Origin: Planctomycetota bacterium
GTDB taxonomy: Bacteria; Planctomycetota; Phycisphaerae; UBA1845
NCBI GenBank assembly: GCA_016860685.1
Contig: BOJX01000019.1
Location: forward strand, 1 to 40,622
DNA: 40,622 bases
Reading direction: 5' to 3'
Shown here: one piece after another, positions 7,633 through 16,077 of the stretch
How the letters are laid out: the number at the start of each line of letters is the position of its first letter
Position numbering within the stretch: the first letter of the stretch is position 1
Notes under the pieces: model-generated
Seen by the model: the letters and a program-made list of their open reading frames with translations, nothing else
The model's database searches: none
Told to the model about the DNA's origin: nothing
Made by a program: the position numbers and the translations under genes

Positions 7633-10473
7633 ATGGACGACCGCGGCGACAGCACTCCTGTCATTCGTGTCGTCGGCGCTCGCGCGCACAACCTTGCCAG
7701 CGCCACTGTCAACATCCCGCGCGGACGCCTCACCGTCGTCACCGGCGTCTCCGGTTCGGGAAAAAGCTCTCTTGCCTTCGACACCCTCTACGCCGAGGGC
7801 CAGCGCCGCTACGTCGAGGCGCTGTCCACCCGCGCCCGCCAGTTTCTGGAGCAACTCGCCCGTCCCGACGTAGACCGCATCGACGGTCTGCCCCCGACCC
7901 TCGCCGTCGAGCAACGCCTCGCCGTCGCCGGACCCCGCTCCACCGTCGGCACCGTCACCGAGATCCACGACTTTCTGCGCGTGCTTTTTGCCCGTGTCGG
8001 CCAGCCGCACTGCTGGGTGTGCGGCCGGGCGATCGTCCGATCCTCGATCGCTCGGATCGTGGATGCCGTCCGATCCGAACCCCCGGGAACGCGCGTGCTC
8101 CTGCTGGCGCCCCTTTCCGCAGCCGTCCGCGCCGCGGCGCTCCCGACTCCCGACGCGGCGATCAAACTCGGTTTCGTTCGCGCCCGGATTGGTGGGGAGG
8201 TTCGGCTGATCGAAGAGCTTCAGGACTGGCCGACGGGCGACGCCGTCCCCGTCCAGATTGTCACCGACCGTCTTGTCATCAAGGACGACGTCGCCCCGCG
8301 CCTCGCCGAGAGCCTCGAATCCGCGGCACGCCTTTCCGGCGGGCGCATTCTGGTCGTGACGGAAGGGAAGGACGCCCCTCGGGAGCAATTCTTCAGCACG
8401 ACCTTCGCCTGCCCGGAGCACGAATCCGTCGCAATCGAAGAAGTCTCCCCAGCGCTGCTGAGCTTCAACGCGCCGCAGGGATCCTGCCGCACCTGCACCG
8501 GTCTGGGTGTCATCTTTGATTTCGACGAGTCGCTGGTCGTGCCGGATCCGCAGCGTTCCCTGGCTGAGGGAGCGATCGAACCCTGGCGACGACTGCCGCG
8601 CGGATTACGCAAAGAGGCCGACCGCCGTCTGCGCGAGTTCTGCGGCGCCGCGGGCCTCTCGCTCGACGCACCTTTCCGCACCCTGGAATCCGGGCGACGC
8701 CGGATGCTCATGCACGGCACCACGCCGTCGGACGCCCGGCGACACGGCGCATCCTTCGACGGCGTCCTGCCCACGCTGGCCCGCATCTGGACTGAAGACC
8801 CCTCTTCCGCCACGCGCAGGGCGCTCGCGCCGTTCCGCGGCGAGCGAACCTGTCCCGCCTGTCACGGCGCCCGGCTCGGCGTCGAAGCGCTCAGTCCGCG
8901 CCTTGGCGGATGCAACATCGCCGAGATCTGCCGCATGACGATCGGCGACGCCCGACGCTTCTTTGACGAGTTCAGCGCCGCCCCCGCACTCCGCCCTGTC
9001 GCCGATCCGCTCCTCAACGAGATTCGCCACCGCCTCGCCTTCCTCGTCGACGTCGGCGTCGATTACCTCACCCTCGACCGTCGCAGCGAGACGCTCTCCG
9101 GCGGCGAGGCACAGCGCATCCGGCTCGCCACCCACGTCGGAACCGGACTCGTCGGCGTCTGTTACGTCCTGGACGAACCCACCGTCGGACTGCACCCGCG
9201 CGACACCGATCGCCTCCTCAACACAATCCGCGCCCTCACCCGGTCCGACAACACCGTCGTCATCGTCGAGCACGATGATCGCGTCATCGCCGCCGCGGAT
9301 CACGTCATCGACTTCGGTCCCGGTCCGGGCGACAACGGCGGCCGGGTCGTCTTCGAGGGTTCCGTCGACGCCCTCCGCGCCTGTAAGAATTCCCTCACCG
9401 GTCGCTACCTGTCCGGCGAACTGATGATCCCACGACGCACCGCTCACCGCACGTTGGATCCCCAGCGAAGCCTCACGTTGCGCGGCGTTCGCGCTCACAA
9501 CCTGGCGAACCTCGACGTACGCATCCCTCTCGGCGGACTCGTCTGCGTCACCGGCGTCTCCGGCAGCGGCAAGAGCACGCTCGTCAATCACGTTCTCTAC
9601 CCCGCCCTGCGCCGGAGGCTGGACGGATCCGGACCGCTGCCCGGCGAACACGACGAGCTCCTCGGCGTCGAATATGTAGACAAGGTCATCCGCATCGACC
9701 AGACCCCGCTGGGACGCTCCTCGCGCAGCAACCCCGCGACCTACGTCGGCGCGTTTGACGAGCTGCGCCGCCTCTTCGCCGCCACGCGCGAGGCCAAGGT
9801 CCGCGGATACGGTCCGGCTCGCTTCAGCTTCAACGCCGGCGGCGGGCGTTGCGAGGCCTGCGCCGGACAGGGCGAGAAGCGCATCGAGATGCACTTCCTT
9901 CCTGACGTCTACGTCACCTGCGAGTCCTGCGGCGGGCGCCGTTTCAACCGGGAGACCCTCGACGTCCGCTTCCGAGGCCGCACCATCGCCGACGTGCTTG
10001 ACCTCCGCGTCGAGGAAGCCGCCGGTCTTTTCGCCAGCTTCCCGAAGCTGCACCGCCTCCTCGGCACGCTCAAAGCCGTCGGCCTCGGCTACATCACCCT
10101 TGGACAACCCAGCGACACCCTCTCCGGCGGCGAGGCCCAGCGCCTCAAGCTCGCCGCCGAGCTCGCCAGACCCGCGGCGGAGCACACCCTCTACATCCTC
10201 GACGAACCGACCCGCGGACTGCATCCCGCCGATGTCAACGTCCTTCTCGGCGTCCTCGCCCGCCTCATCGAACGCGGCGGCTCCGTCCTCGTCATCGAAC
10301 ACCACCTCGACTTCATCCGCAGCGCCGACTGGGTCATCGACCTCGGTCCCGAAGCCGGTCCCGCCGGTGGACGCCTCGTCGCTGAAGGTCCGCCCGAAAA
10401 CCTCGCCCGCCACCCCGAAAGCCGCACCGGCCGATTCCTGGCGCAGCGCGAGGGGCCGCCCTGCGAGTCGTGA
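7633..10473 (+). CDS. uvrA: excinuclease ABC subunit A
   Basis: About 946 residues, the normal UvrA length. UvrA is the DNA damage sensor of nucleotide excision repair and hands lesions to UvrB. The sequence shows two ABC ATPase modules. Module 1 has Walker A GVSGSGKSS near the N-terminus and signature LSGGEAQRIRLA. Module 2 has GVSGSGKST and LSGGEAQRLKLAAEL. Zn-binding Cys pairs include CRTC, CPAC, CEAC and CESC. In the first zinc module the initial pair reads CPEH rather than CxxC. The frame opens GTG-GTG-ATG at 7627-7635. The ATG at 7633 is preferred because a weak CGGA then sits at better spacing, while 7627 adds two residues. No other repair gene is adjacent. Confidence 0.97.
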   Translation: MDDRGDSTPVIRVVGARAHNLASATVNIPRGRLTVVTGVSGSGKSSLAFDTLYAEGQRRYVEALSTRARQFLEQLARPDVDRIDGLPPTLAVEQRLAVAGPRSTVGTVTEIHDFLRVLFARVGQPHCWVCGRAIVRSSIARIVDAVRSEPPGTRVLLLAPLSAAVRAAALPTPDAAIKLGFVRARIGGEVRLIEELQDWPTGDAVPVQIVTDRLVIKDDVAPRLAESLESAARLSGGRILVVTEGKDAPREQFFSTTFACPEHESVAIEEVSPALLSFNAPQGSCRTCTGLGVIFDFDESLVVPDPQRSLAEGAIEPWRRLPRGLRKEADRRLREFCGAAGLSLDAPFRTLESGRRRMLMHGTTPSDARRHGASFDGVLPTLARIWTEDPSSATRRALAPFRGERTCPACHGARLGVEALSPRLGGCNIAEICRMTIGDARRFFDEFSAAPALRPVADPLLNEIRHRLAFLVDVGVDYLTLDRRSETLSGGEAQRIRLATHVGTGLVGVCYVLDEPTVGLHPRDTDRLLNTIRALTRSDNTVVIVEHDDRVIAAADHVIDFGPGPGDNGGRVVFEGSVDALRACKNSLTGRYLSGELMIPRRTAHRTLDPQRSLTLRGVRAHNLANLDVRIPLGGLVCVTGVSGSGKSTLVNHVLYPALRRRLDGSGPLPGEHDELLGVEYVDKVIRIDQTPLGRSSRSNPATYVGAFDELRRLFAATREAKVRGYGPARFSFNAGGGRCEACAGQGEKRIEMHFLPDVYVTCESCGGRRFNRETLDVRFRGRTIADVLDLRVEEAAGLFASFPKLHRLLGTLKAVGLGYITLGQPSDTLSGGEAQRLKLAAELARPAAEHTLYILDEPTRGLHPADVNVLLGVLARLIERGGSVLVIEHHLDFIRSADWVIDLGPEAGPAGGRLVAEGPPENLARHPESRTGRFLAQREGPPCES

Positions 10474-10491
10474 CGACGCCGGCGGATTGCG

Positions 10492-10519
10492 CGGCCTTCC
10501 TCACAAAAGCGAGGGGCCG
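10492..10519. terminator. hairpin between convergent uvrA and AIM24 genes
   Basis: CGGCC...CCTC and GAGG...GGCCG can pair around an AAAA loop with a two-base bulge and one mismatch. It lies 18 bases after the uvrA stop. No U-tract follows, so it may be a terminator or simply an mRNA 3'-end stabiliser. Confidence 0.35.
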
Positions 10520-10582
10520 GTTAAGCGCAACATCCTAGCCAGGGCGGTGACTACGAGATCCAAGTTTCCTTATGACAGACCG

Positions 10583-10609
10583 TCTCGGTTCTGAAACAGC
10601 GTCTTAATT
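10583..10609 (-). repeat. copy 1 of a GACGCTGTYTC interspersed repeat
   Basis: Read on the minus strand, GGAATTAAGACGCTGTTTC followed by AGAACC. It matches the sequence at 25330-25355 at all but about three positions and a shorter match near 39984. The TAA within it is the stop codon of the AIM24-domain gene. Confidence 0.55.
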
Positions 10610-11599
10610 CCCCCCCTCGAAGAGGGAGCCCAAACCGCCGAGGAGGGATCCCTGGTCCTTGCTGCTGAGTCCGCGGGCGTTGGCGAGGACGCGCCCCGCG
10701 AGTTTCGAAAAAGGCAGCGACTGCACCCAGACCACGCCAGGACCGGTGAGCGTGGCGAGAAACAGGCCCTCGCCGCCGAAGATCGCGTTCTTGATCCCGC
10801 GCTGCATCTGAATGTCATAGTTGATCGAGGGCTGAAACGCCACGAGGCAGCCGGTGTCGATGCGCAGCGTCTGTCCGGAGGATAGTTCGACGCGCTGGAT
10901 CGTCCCGCCCGCGTGGACGAACGACCACCCGTCGCCGGTGAGCCGCTGAAGGATGAAACCCTCACCGCCGAAAAGGCCGGTGAGAATCTTCTTCTGAAAC
11001 GCGATCCCCACCTGCACGCCGCGCGCGGCGCAGAGGAAGGCGTCCTTCTGGCAGATAATCTCGCCGCCCAAACCCGCCAAGTCCATCGGGACGATCTTGC
11101 CCGGATAAGGCGAGGCGAAGGCGACGCGCTCTCGCTTCGATCCCGCCGCGCCGAAGGTGGTCAGGAAGAGCGACTCGCCGGTGACCATCCGTTTCCCGGC
11201 GTCGAGGAGTTTTCCGAAAAAGCCCTGCTGCTTGCCCGGGTCTCCGAAGACGGTCTGCATCTGGATTCCGTCGGTCATGTACATCATCGAACCGGCTTCG
11301 GCGATGACCACTTCTCCGGGATCAAGAGTGACTTCGACGAACTGCATGTCGTCGCCGAAGATTTCGTAGTCGATCTCGTCGGCGCGTTTGCGGGCGGCGC
11401 CGGGCGAAGGCGGGGGACCGGCGGGGGCGCCCGCGAATGCGGCGAGGTGCCGCGCCTCGACCCACTGCGGCGCGCCCGGACCCCAGACAAGCGTGTGCGG
11501 TCCGCCGACCTGGGGCAGAAGGCGCTGCAACTCCTCGCGCGTCACCGGTCCGACCGTCTGTCCGTCCCTCACGTAATACCAGCCGTGTTCAGCCGACAT
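10604..11599 (-). CDS. GYF_2 plus AIM24 (TIGR00266-like) domain protein
   Basis: 331 residues. The ATG at 11599 follows AAAGGAAA. Residues about 5-55 are a GYF_2-type domain (WYYVRDGQTVGPVTREEL ... LVWGPGAPQWVEA), commonly a protein-interaction or membrane-anchoring module. After a Pro/Ala linker, residues about 85-330 are an AIM24 beta-fold, with its repeated Gly-rich turns (GGEGFILQRLTGDG, GGEGLFLATLTGPG) and an acidic opening containing MQFVEVTLDPGE. The biochemical role of bacterial AIM24 proteins is not established; the name comes from a yeast mitochondrial protein. The stop lies inside an interspersed repeat. It is the last gene of a minus-strand run that includes the cytochrome operon, but 536 bases separate them. 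Confidence 0.85.
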   Translation of the reverse strand: MSAEHGWYYVRDGQTVGPVTREELQRLLPQVGGPHTLVWGPGAPQWVEARHLAAFAGAPAGPPPSPGAARKRADEIDYEIFGDDMQFVEVTLDPGEVVIAEAGSMMYMTDGIQMQTVFGDPGKQQGFFGKLLDAGKRMVTGESLFLTTFGAAGSKRERVAFASPYPGKIVPMDLAGLGGEIICQKDAFLCAARGVQVGIAFQKKILTGLFGGEGFILQRLTGDGWSFVHAGGTIQRVELSSGQTLRIDTGCLVAFQPSINYDIQMQRGIKNAIFGGEGLFLATLTGPGVVWVQSLPFSKLAGRVLANARGLSSKDQGSLLGGLGSLFEGGN

Positions 11600-11641
11600 G
11601 AGATGTTTCCTTTCCTGCACCCGGGTCCGGCGCGACATCGC

Positions 11642-11704
11642 CGCCGAAGCTCCCTGCGTATTCGCGGTCCTGCCCTGCGTATTGCAAACCCGCCCAGAGC
11701 GATT
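11642..11704 (-). repeat. three ~21-bp direct repeats upstream of the AIM24 gene
   Basis: On the minus strand three consecutive 21-base units start AATCGC, AATACGCAGGG and AATACGCAGGG. The last two units share their first 11 bases; the first is degenerate. They lie 43-105 bases upstream of the AIM24 start, so they could be protein-binding iterons or an intergenic repeat. Read in the frame of the downstream gene they would be a degenerate 7-residue repeat, but no start supports that. Confidence 0.4.
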
Positions 11705-11793
11705 GCAGACGGGTGTCATCCTGCGGTTCACCGCCAGTGCTTCGGCAGCTCGACGCACCGACTGACGCCTCGGGTCAGCGGTCGCGCGAGGCG

Positions 11794-11991
11794 TCAGACG
11801 TTGAACAAATTCAAGAGCACGGTCTCGGCGGCGGTGAACACCACGGTGGCGAACTGGCTGGTCACTTCGTTGATCAACAGCTCGCGAAATTCCGTGGCCG
11901 AGCACCCGCCCACCTGCAACAGCGGCAGCACGACGCCCGAGCACCCTGCGAGCCTGCCCACGACCGCACCGCTTCTCTTGATCCCACGCAT
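11794..11991 (-). CDS. 65-residue exported hypothetical protein
   Basis: A short frame starting ATG at 11991, with GGGAA 8 bases upstream; a second ATG at 12009 is possible. The product starts MRGIKRSGAVVGRLAGCSG, has a hydrophobic core VVLPLLQVGGC and ends in a hydrophobic tail (ATVVFTAAETVLLNLFNV). The VGGC could be a lipobox. The arrangement (basic start, hydrophobic stretch, Cys, short amphipathic tail) resembles small exported proteins I recall from planctomycetes, but no function is known. It lies between the polyferredoxin and AIM24 genes on the same strand. The 192 bases after it hold only the direct repeats, and the 144 bases before it show nothing. Confidence 0.5.
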   Translation of the reverse strand: MRGIKRSGAVVGRLAGCSGVVLPLLQVGGCSATEFRELLINEVTSQFATVVFTAAETVLLNLFNV

Positions 11992-12135
11992 GCTCGAAGT
12001 TCCCGGCATCGCCGTCCGCCTGACGACGCGGCGGACCTTTTGCCGGTGGGGACTATGCCGCCGCGACTTCGGGATGACAAGCTTCGGTCCCGCCGCAGCG
12101 CCGGTCCGCCGCCTTCAACCCGCCAGGGCGGGCGA

Positions 12136-13938
12136 CTACGGACGGTCGGTGACCGGCGGCGCGTCCGCCGGCGCCTCGCCGAGGAGGCGCAGACACTCGC
12201 GGGTTTGAGCGTCGTTCGGATCGAGGCGGCGGGCTTCGGTCAGCGCTTGTCGCGCTTCGACGGGGCGTCCGGTCGCGGCCAGGACGACGCCGAGATTGTA
12301 TTGTGCCTTGGCGGACTGCGGATCCAGCCGGACGGCGATGCGAAGGTGGCGCAATCCGTCGGCGACGTCATTCAGGCCGGACAGCGCTGCGCCGAGTTCC
12401 GCGTGGGCGGCGGCGAAATCCGGACGCAGGTCGATCGCCCGTCGCAGATGCGGAATCGCCAGATGAGCCTGCCCCGCGGCGATCAGGGAGGCGCCCTGAG
12501 CGGCGTGGGCGCGGGCGAGGGCGTCGGTCTGGTTCGGGGGACGGTAAAATCCCCAGCGATCCGCGGCCTCCAACCGTCGCAGAACGTCATCCAACCGGGC
12601 GCGCGTCTCTTCGGCGCCGGCATCCGAATGCGCCGGGGTTCGACTGAGGGCGTCGAGGTCGCGCAGGCCCGTCCAGACCAGACACCGGATCGCGGCGCTG
12701 TGAGCCGTAAAGCCCGCGCCGACGATGACGAGTCCGGCGAAAATCCTGCCCGCCGGGAGCCAGCGCCCCTCGCGCTTCAGAGGCCGGCGATTGAAGAAGA
12801 CCGTCGGTCGCCTGACAAGACGAGCGGTCAGCACGGCCTGATACCCGCCGAGCAGTCCCAGCGCCAGGCTCAGGAAGAACGACACCTTTTCATACAACCC
12901 TCGAAAGATGAAAACGCCGGCGATCACCCCTGCCGCGAGCAGCGCTTCCTCCGTCCACGAGAAGTCGTACCGGGCGCGCACGGGCTGATCGCGCACCGTC
13001 ACCTTCGCCAGCGCCGGCGGTCCGAAACCGTAGTGGACCGCGCCGTCGGGGCAGACGCCCACGCAGTCCAGGTCTTTCAGACAGGCCGGGTTCACGACCA
13101 TCCCGTAGCGCTGAAGCTCGTCGGCGACGCGGACGTGAGAGCCGCATACCGCGGTGCATCGCCCGCAATCGCTGCACGATCGGTCGGCGAGGCGAATCCG
13201 CCCCGGCGCCGCCCGATCCGCCCACGCGAAAACAGCGCCGTAAGGGCAGACATAGGTGCAGAACCCGCGCGAGCCGAAGACGTAGATCAACACGGCGCCG
13301 CAAACCAGAAAGGTCAACGTCGCAATTCCGGGTCCGGGCAGGTTGCGCCAGAAGTGCTCCGTCCAGAACGACGCCCAGCCTTCGGCGTCCGTCGTGACGC
13401 GCCACTGCGGCCCCGTCCGGCCGCTCAGCCAGCGCAGCGCGACGGGCCAGACGAACATGTACAACGCCACGCACGCCGGAGCCCACGCCAGCAGCCGGCT
13501 GCGGATCGCCTTCGGACGAACGCCAAGGCGGTGAAGCGCGACGGCGCAAAGATCCTGAAGCGCCAGGAAATGACAGCCCCAGGAGCAGAAGAAGCGACCG
13601 AACACGGCGGTCGCTGCGACGGCCAGGATCATGAAAAGAAACCCGGCCGTCACGATGCCGGCCTCGAGGGCGTAAACGATTTCGTTGAGTTCGAGCGGCG
13701 CCAGGGTGTGCGGCGCAAGCAGGGCGTGGGCGATGTGCGCCGCGATCAGAAGGTGAACAACCCCCAGCGAAAGAGCGCGCCACCGGCTGAACCGCGATTG
13801 CAGCGGCCGGACGCGGTCGGGCGCAAGCTCGGACGTCGGTCCCGCGGCGGATGCCGTGCCGCGTGGCGTCCGAGCGCTCTCCCGTCCGCGACGGACGCCG
13901 CGATGCTCCCAGGGTTTTTCGTCAGAACGTGGTCTCAC
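12136..13938 (-). CDS. membrane polyferredoxin (NapH/CcoG-like) fused to TPR repeats
   Basis: 600 residues. The GTG at 13938 lies 9 bases after the upstream cytochrome stop and is preceded by TGAGG. After an Arg-rich N-terminus come transmembrane segments (about 53-75, 90-113, 150-170, 205-222) carrying the Cys motifs typical of NapH/CcoG-like 4Fe-4S membrane proteins: GRFFCSWGCH (C118, C122), GFCTYVCPYG (C227, C231), CSDCGRCTAVC (C255-C265) and CLKDLDCVGVCP (C286, C292, C296). Two more hydrophobic stretches follow. The last ~150 residues form about three TPR repeats, which usually bind partner proteins. Likely role: passing electrons between the quinone pool and the exported cytochrome encoded just upstream. 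The second cluster motif has an atypical first spacing, which I recall in relatives. Confidence 0.85.
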   Translation of the reverse strand: MRPRSDEKPWEHRGVRRGRESARTPRGTASAAGPTSELAPDRVRPLQSRFSRWRALSLGVVHLLIAAHIAHALLAPHTLAPLELNEIVYALEAGIVTAGFLFMILAVAATAVFGRFFCSWGCHFLALQDLCAVALHRLGVRPKAIRSRLLAWAPACVALYMFVWPVALRWLSGRTGPQWRVTTDAEGWASFWTEHFWRNLPGPGIATLTFLVCGAVLIYVFGSRGFCTYVCPYGAVFAWADRAAPGRIRLADRSCSDCGRCTAVCGSHVRVADELQRYGMVVNPACLKDLDCVGVCPDGAVHYGFGPPALAKVTVRDQPVRARYDFSWTEEALLAAGVIAGVFIFRGLYEKVSFFLSLALGLLGGYQAVLTARLVRRPTVFFNRRPLKREGRWLPAGRIFAGLVIVGAGFTAHSAAIRCLVWTGLRDLDALSRTPAHSDAGAEETRARLDDVLRRLEAADRWGFYRPPNQTDALARAHAAQGASLIAAGQAHLAIPHLRRAIDLRPDFAAAHAELGAALSGLNDVADGLRHLRIAVRLDPQSAKAQYNLGVVLAATGRPVEARQALTEARRLDPNDAQTRECLRLLGEAPADAPPVTDRP

Positions 13939-13947
13939 GGCCGTGCC

Positions 13948-15819
13948 TCACGGACGCTTCAGGGCGTTGGACAGCGCCGCGAAATCGCGGAGGTCCGCCC
14001 GCCCGTCTCCGTCGAAGTCGAAGGTCCGGCATTGCTCATCGCGCGCGACGGTCCGGCCGAGGCAGTCGGCGAACCGCGCGTAGTCGTCGAGGTCGAGGTC
14101 GCCGTCGCCGTCCGCGTCGCCGCGCAGAAATTCGGAAAGCTCGATCCGCCCGGCCGCCATCAGAATCGGCGGGCCCTTGCCCGACCGGCGCCAGAGGCGG
14201 TGCAACGTCTCCCCCCAGGAATCGGTGGTGTTCCCGTCGCGCAGCGCCTCAATGTAGTGTCGCGTGACCGTCTGATAGTAAAGGCGGACCTCCGCATAAG
14301 CGGCGCGCTGCGGAAGCCAGTAAGGCGCGTCGTCCCAGTGCTGACCGTCGGCATACTCGTGTCCGACGACCGGCGCGCCGGCGGCGGCGAAGGCGGCGCG
14401 GTTGAAACCCCGCGGAGGGATCCGGCTGTCCTTGACGATCAGGTCGGCGAGCGCCATGTGCGTCGTCTCGCCGGCGGGATATCCGGTCGACTCGGACATG
14501 CGGTCGCTCAGACCGACGTGCATCTCGTAGACGGAGGTCGACGCCTCGTCGAGTTCGGCGCGATTTGCGTCGTAGGCGCCGTACTCGCGGAGCAGCGATC
14601 CCTCGGCGTCGAACACGCGAACCTGAAGGAACACGCGCCGTCCCTCGATGTGTCCGGTCGGCAGCTTGTGACCGGACTCGTTGATCACGCGGGCGACCAG
14701 CGTTCCGTCTTCCTGGCGCGGTTCGAGGGTGGCGGCGCGGCGCAGCATATCCACGGCGCGCTCGCGTCCGTCGCGCAGCGCGTCCTCGTCGACGTCGGGA
14801 TCGTCACCGTAGTAATCCGCGATGATTTCAAGCACCCAGGCGGACGCCCCGGCGAACGTATGCCGCGCGAGATCCTCTCGCGTCGGACCGAAGAAGCACG
14901 CCTGACCCGTCGTGCGCGGCATGTGACAGTCCTGACACGTGCTGACGACGCCTCCCCCATCGCCGCCGAACCGCCCGCCCATGTCCACCCCGCCGGCGGC
15001 GAAGGCGCTGAGCTTCCACTCCGTGTACGTGCGTTCGAGAGGAAAGTGATGCGTCGGATCCGTATCCGAAACGGGGAAGTCGATCTCGTTGAATTTGAAC
15101 GTGCCGTCCGAGCGGCGTTCGAGCGTGACGTTGCCGACGTCGTGGCACGTGCCGCACAGATCGGCGCTGCGATGAAACGGCGAGGGCACGACGGGATGAC
15201 CCGAGTCCGCGTCCTCGCGCGGACCGCGGCGCATTCCCGAGGGATCCAACACGAACATCGCGTTCCCGTAATGCGCCGGAACCTCCGCGAGCGCCATCAG
15301 CACGGCTTTGTCCTCCGCCGGGCTGACGCCGGAGCGGTACACCGGATCGACCAGGCTGTGACAGAAGTGGCATGAGACGCCCGCGCGGTCCACCGCGTCG
15401 AGGGTGCTCCCGTCCGCGTCAAGAGCGTGACCCGTCACCATCGATATCGGGACGTGACAGCGCAGACAGAAGTACCCGACTTCCCCCACGTCCTGGTTGG
15501 CGAGCGTCATCTGGGCGTAAAAGAGAGGATCCCGGCCCGCATGCGCCATCAGACTGCCGGACCACGTCGAGTACGGCTCGACGTCCCGGTCGTAGAAGGC
15601 GTGACACTCAGCGCAGTACCGGGAGGGACGGATCACGTCGACGGCGACGTCGCCGACCTGCGTTCCCGGAAGGTGAAAGTCCCGCAGCGTCGTGGGCACA
15701 ACAGCCGCTGCGGCGATCCCGACGACCAAGGCGCCCGCGATCAGCGCGACACGCGCACGCCCGGCGGTTCGGAAGCCAAGACGGGCTTTCAGGGATTTCC
15801 ATCGTCGAGATTGACGCAT
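13948..15819 (-). CDS. five-heme c-type cytochrome with EF-hand/dockerin-like tail
   Basis: 623 residues. The ATG at 15819 follows GGAG. Residues 22-42 are a hydrophobic signal anchor. Five CxxCH heme sites are visible at C69 (CAECH), C118 (CLRCH), C150 (CHFCH), C222 (CGTCH) and C295 (CQDCH), with further His that could be distal ligands. The arrangement resembles the multiheme cytochrome c554 group. After about residue 330 there are no hemes but a beta-rich region, and the C-terminus has two Ca-binding loops of dockerin/EF-hand type (DADGDGDLDLDD and DFDGDGRADLRD). It acts outside the inner membrane, probably in electron transfer with the membrane polyferredoxin encoded 9 bases downstream. 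Redox substrate unknown; a catalytic role (for example on nitrogen or sulfur compounds) cannot be excluded. Confidence 0.88.
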   Translation of the reverse strand: MRQSRRWKSLKARLGFRTAGRARVALIAGALVVGIAAAAVVPTTLRDFHLPGTQVGDVAVDVIRPSRYCAECHAFYDRDVEPYSTWSGSLMAHAGRDPLFYAQMTLANQDVGEVGYFCLRCHVPISMVTGHALDADGSTLDAVDRAGVSCHFCHSLVDPVYRSGVSPAEDKAVLMALAEVPAHYGNAMFVLDPSGMRRGPREDADSGHPVVPSPFHRSADLCGTCHDVGNVTLERRSDGTFKFNEIDFPVSDTDPTHHFPLERTYTEWKLSAFAAGGVDMGGRFGGDGGGVVSTCQDCHMPRTTGQACFFGPTREDLARHTFAGASAWVLEIIADYYGDDPDVDEDALRDGRERAVDMLRRAATLEPRQEDGTLVARVINESGHKLPTGHIEGRRVFLQVRVFDAEGSLLREYGAYDANRAELDEASTSVYEMHVGLSDRMSESTGYPAGETTHMALADLIVKDSRIPPRGFNRAAFAAAGAPVVGHEYADGQHWDDAPYWLPQRAAYAEVRLYYQTVTRHYIEALRDGNTTDSWGETLHRLWRRSGKGPPILMAAGRIELSEFLRGDADGDGDLDLDDYARFADCLGRTVARDEQCRTFDFDGDGRADLRDFAALSNALKRP

Positions 15820-15865
15820 GACGCTTGCTCCGCAAAACCGGCCCCGGACGACGTATTCTACATAT

Positions 15866-15883
15866 AACTATCATTTTATAGTT
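15866..15883. promoter_or_regulatory. AT-rich inverted repeat upstream of the cytochrome operon
   Basis: AACTAT-CATTTT-ATAGTT is a perfect 6-bp inverted repeat with a 6-base spacer, inside a ~40-base AT-rich island (15851-15890) in otherwise GC-rich DNA. It lies 47 bases upstream of the cytochrome start. It fits an operator for a dimeric regulator or a promoter -10 region (TATAAA on the minus strand). The rest of the 258-base gap (15820-16077) shows no gene. Confidence 0.4.
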
Positions 15884-16077
15884 TATTGTAGCAGGCGCGC
15901 TCGGCCTGCACCAGGGAATTTTCCGGTTATCATCCGCACCGCGTGATTCCGCGCTGCTCCTCGACGCCGGGCGGGAGGTTCGAACGTCCCGACGGGGGTG
16001 GGTTCTTCGCAGGACCGGTCGTCTCGTCCGGGATCCCGCCGCGCGTCGCCGCTGCGACGGCAAGGACGCAGGTTCCC

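Noticed and set aside
4931-7633. 900-residue plus-strand open frame opposite the S41 protease
   Set aside because: It is the Arg/His/Leu-rich complement of a well-supported protease; long antisense frames are expected in GC-rich DNA.
8605-10413. 602-residue minus-strand open frame opposite uvrA
   Set aside because: Complement of conserved UvrA motifs, with biased Asp/Glu/Gly composition and no family resemblance.
11713-15375. 1220-residue plus-strand open frame opposite the cytochrome and polyferredoxin genes
   Set aside because: It spans the complement of two clearly conserved genes and an operon junction and has shadow-frame composition.
15960-15995. GGTTCGAAC resembling a tRNA T-arm
   Set aside because: The loop is not followed by the conserved C, the stem does not pair with a 7-base loop, and no acceptor or anticodon arm fits on either strand.
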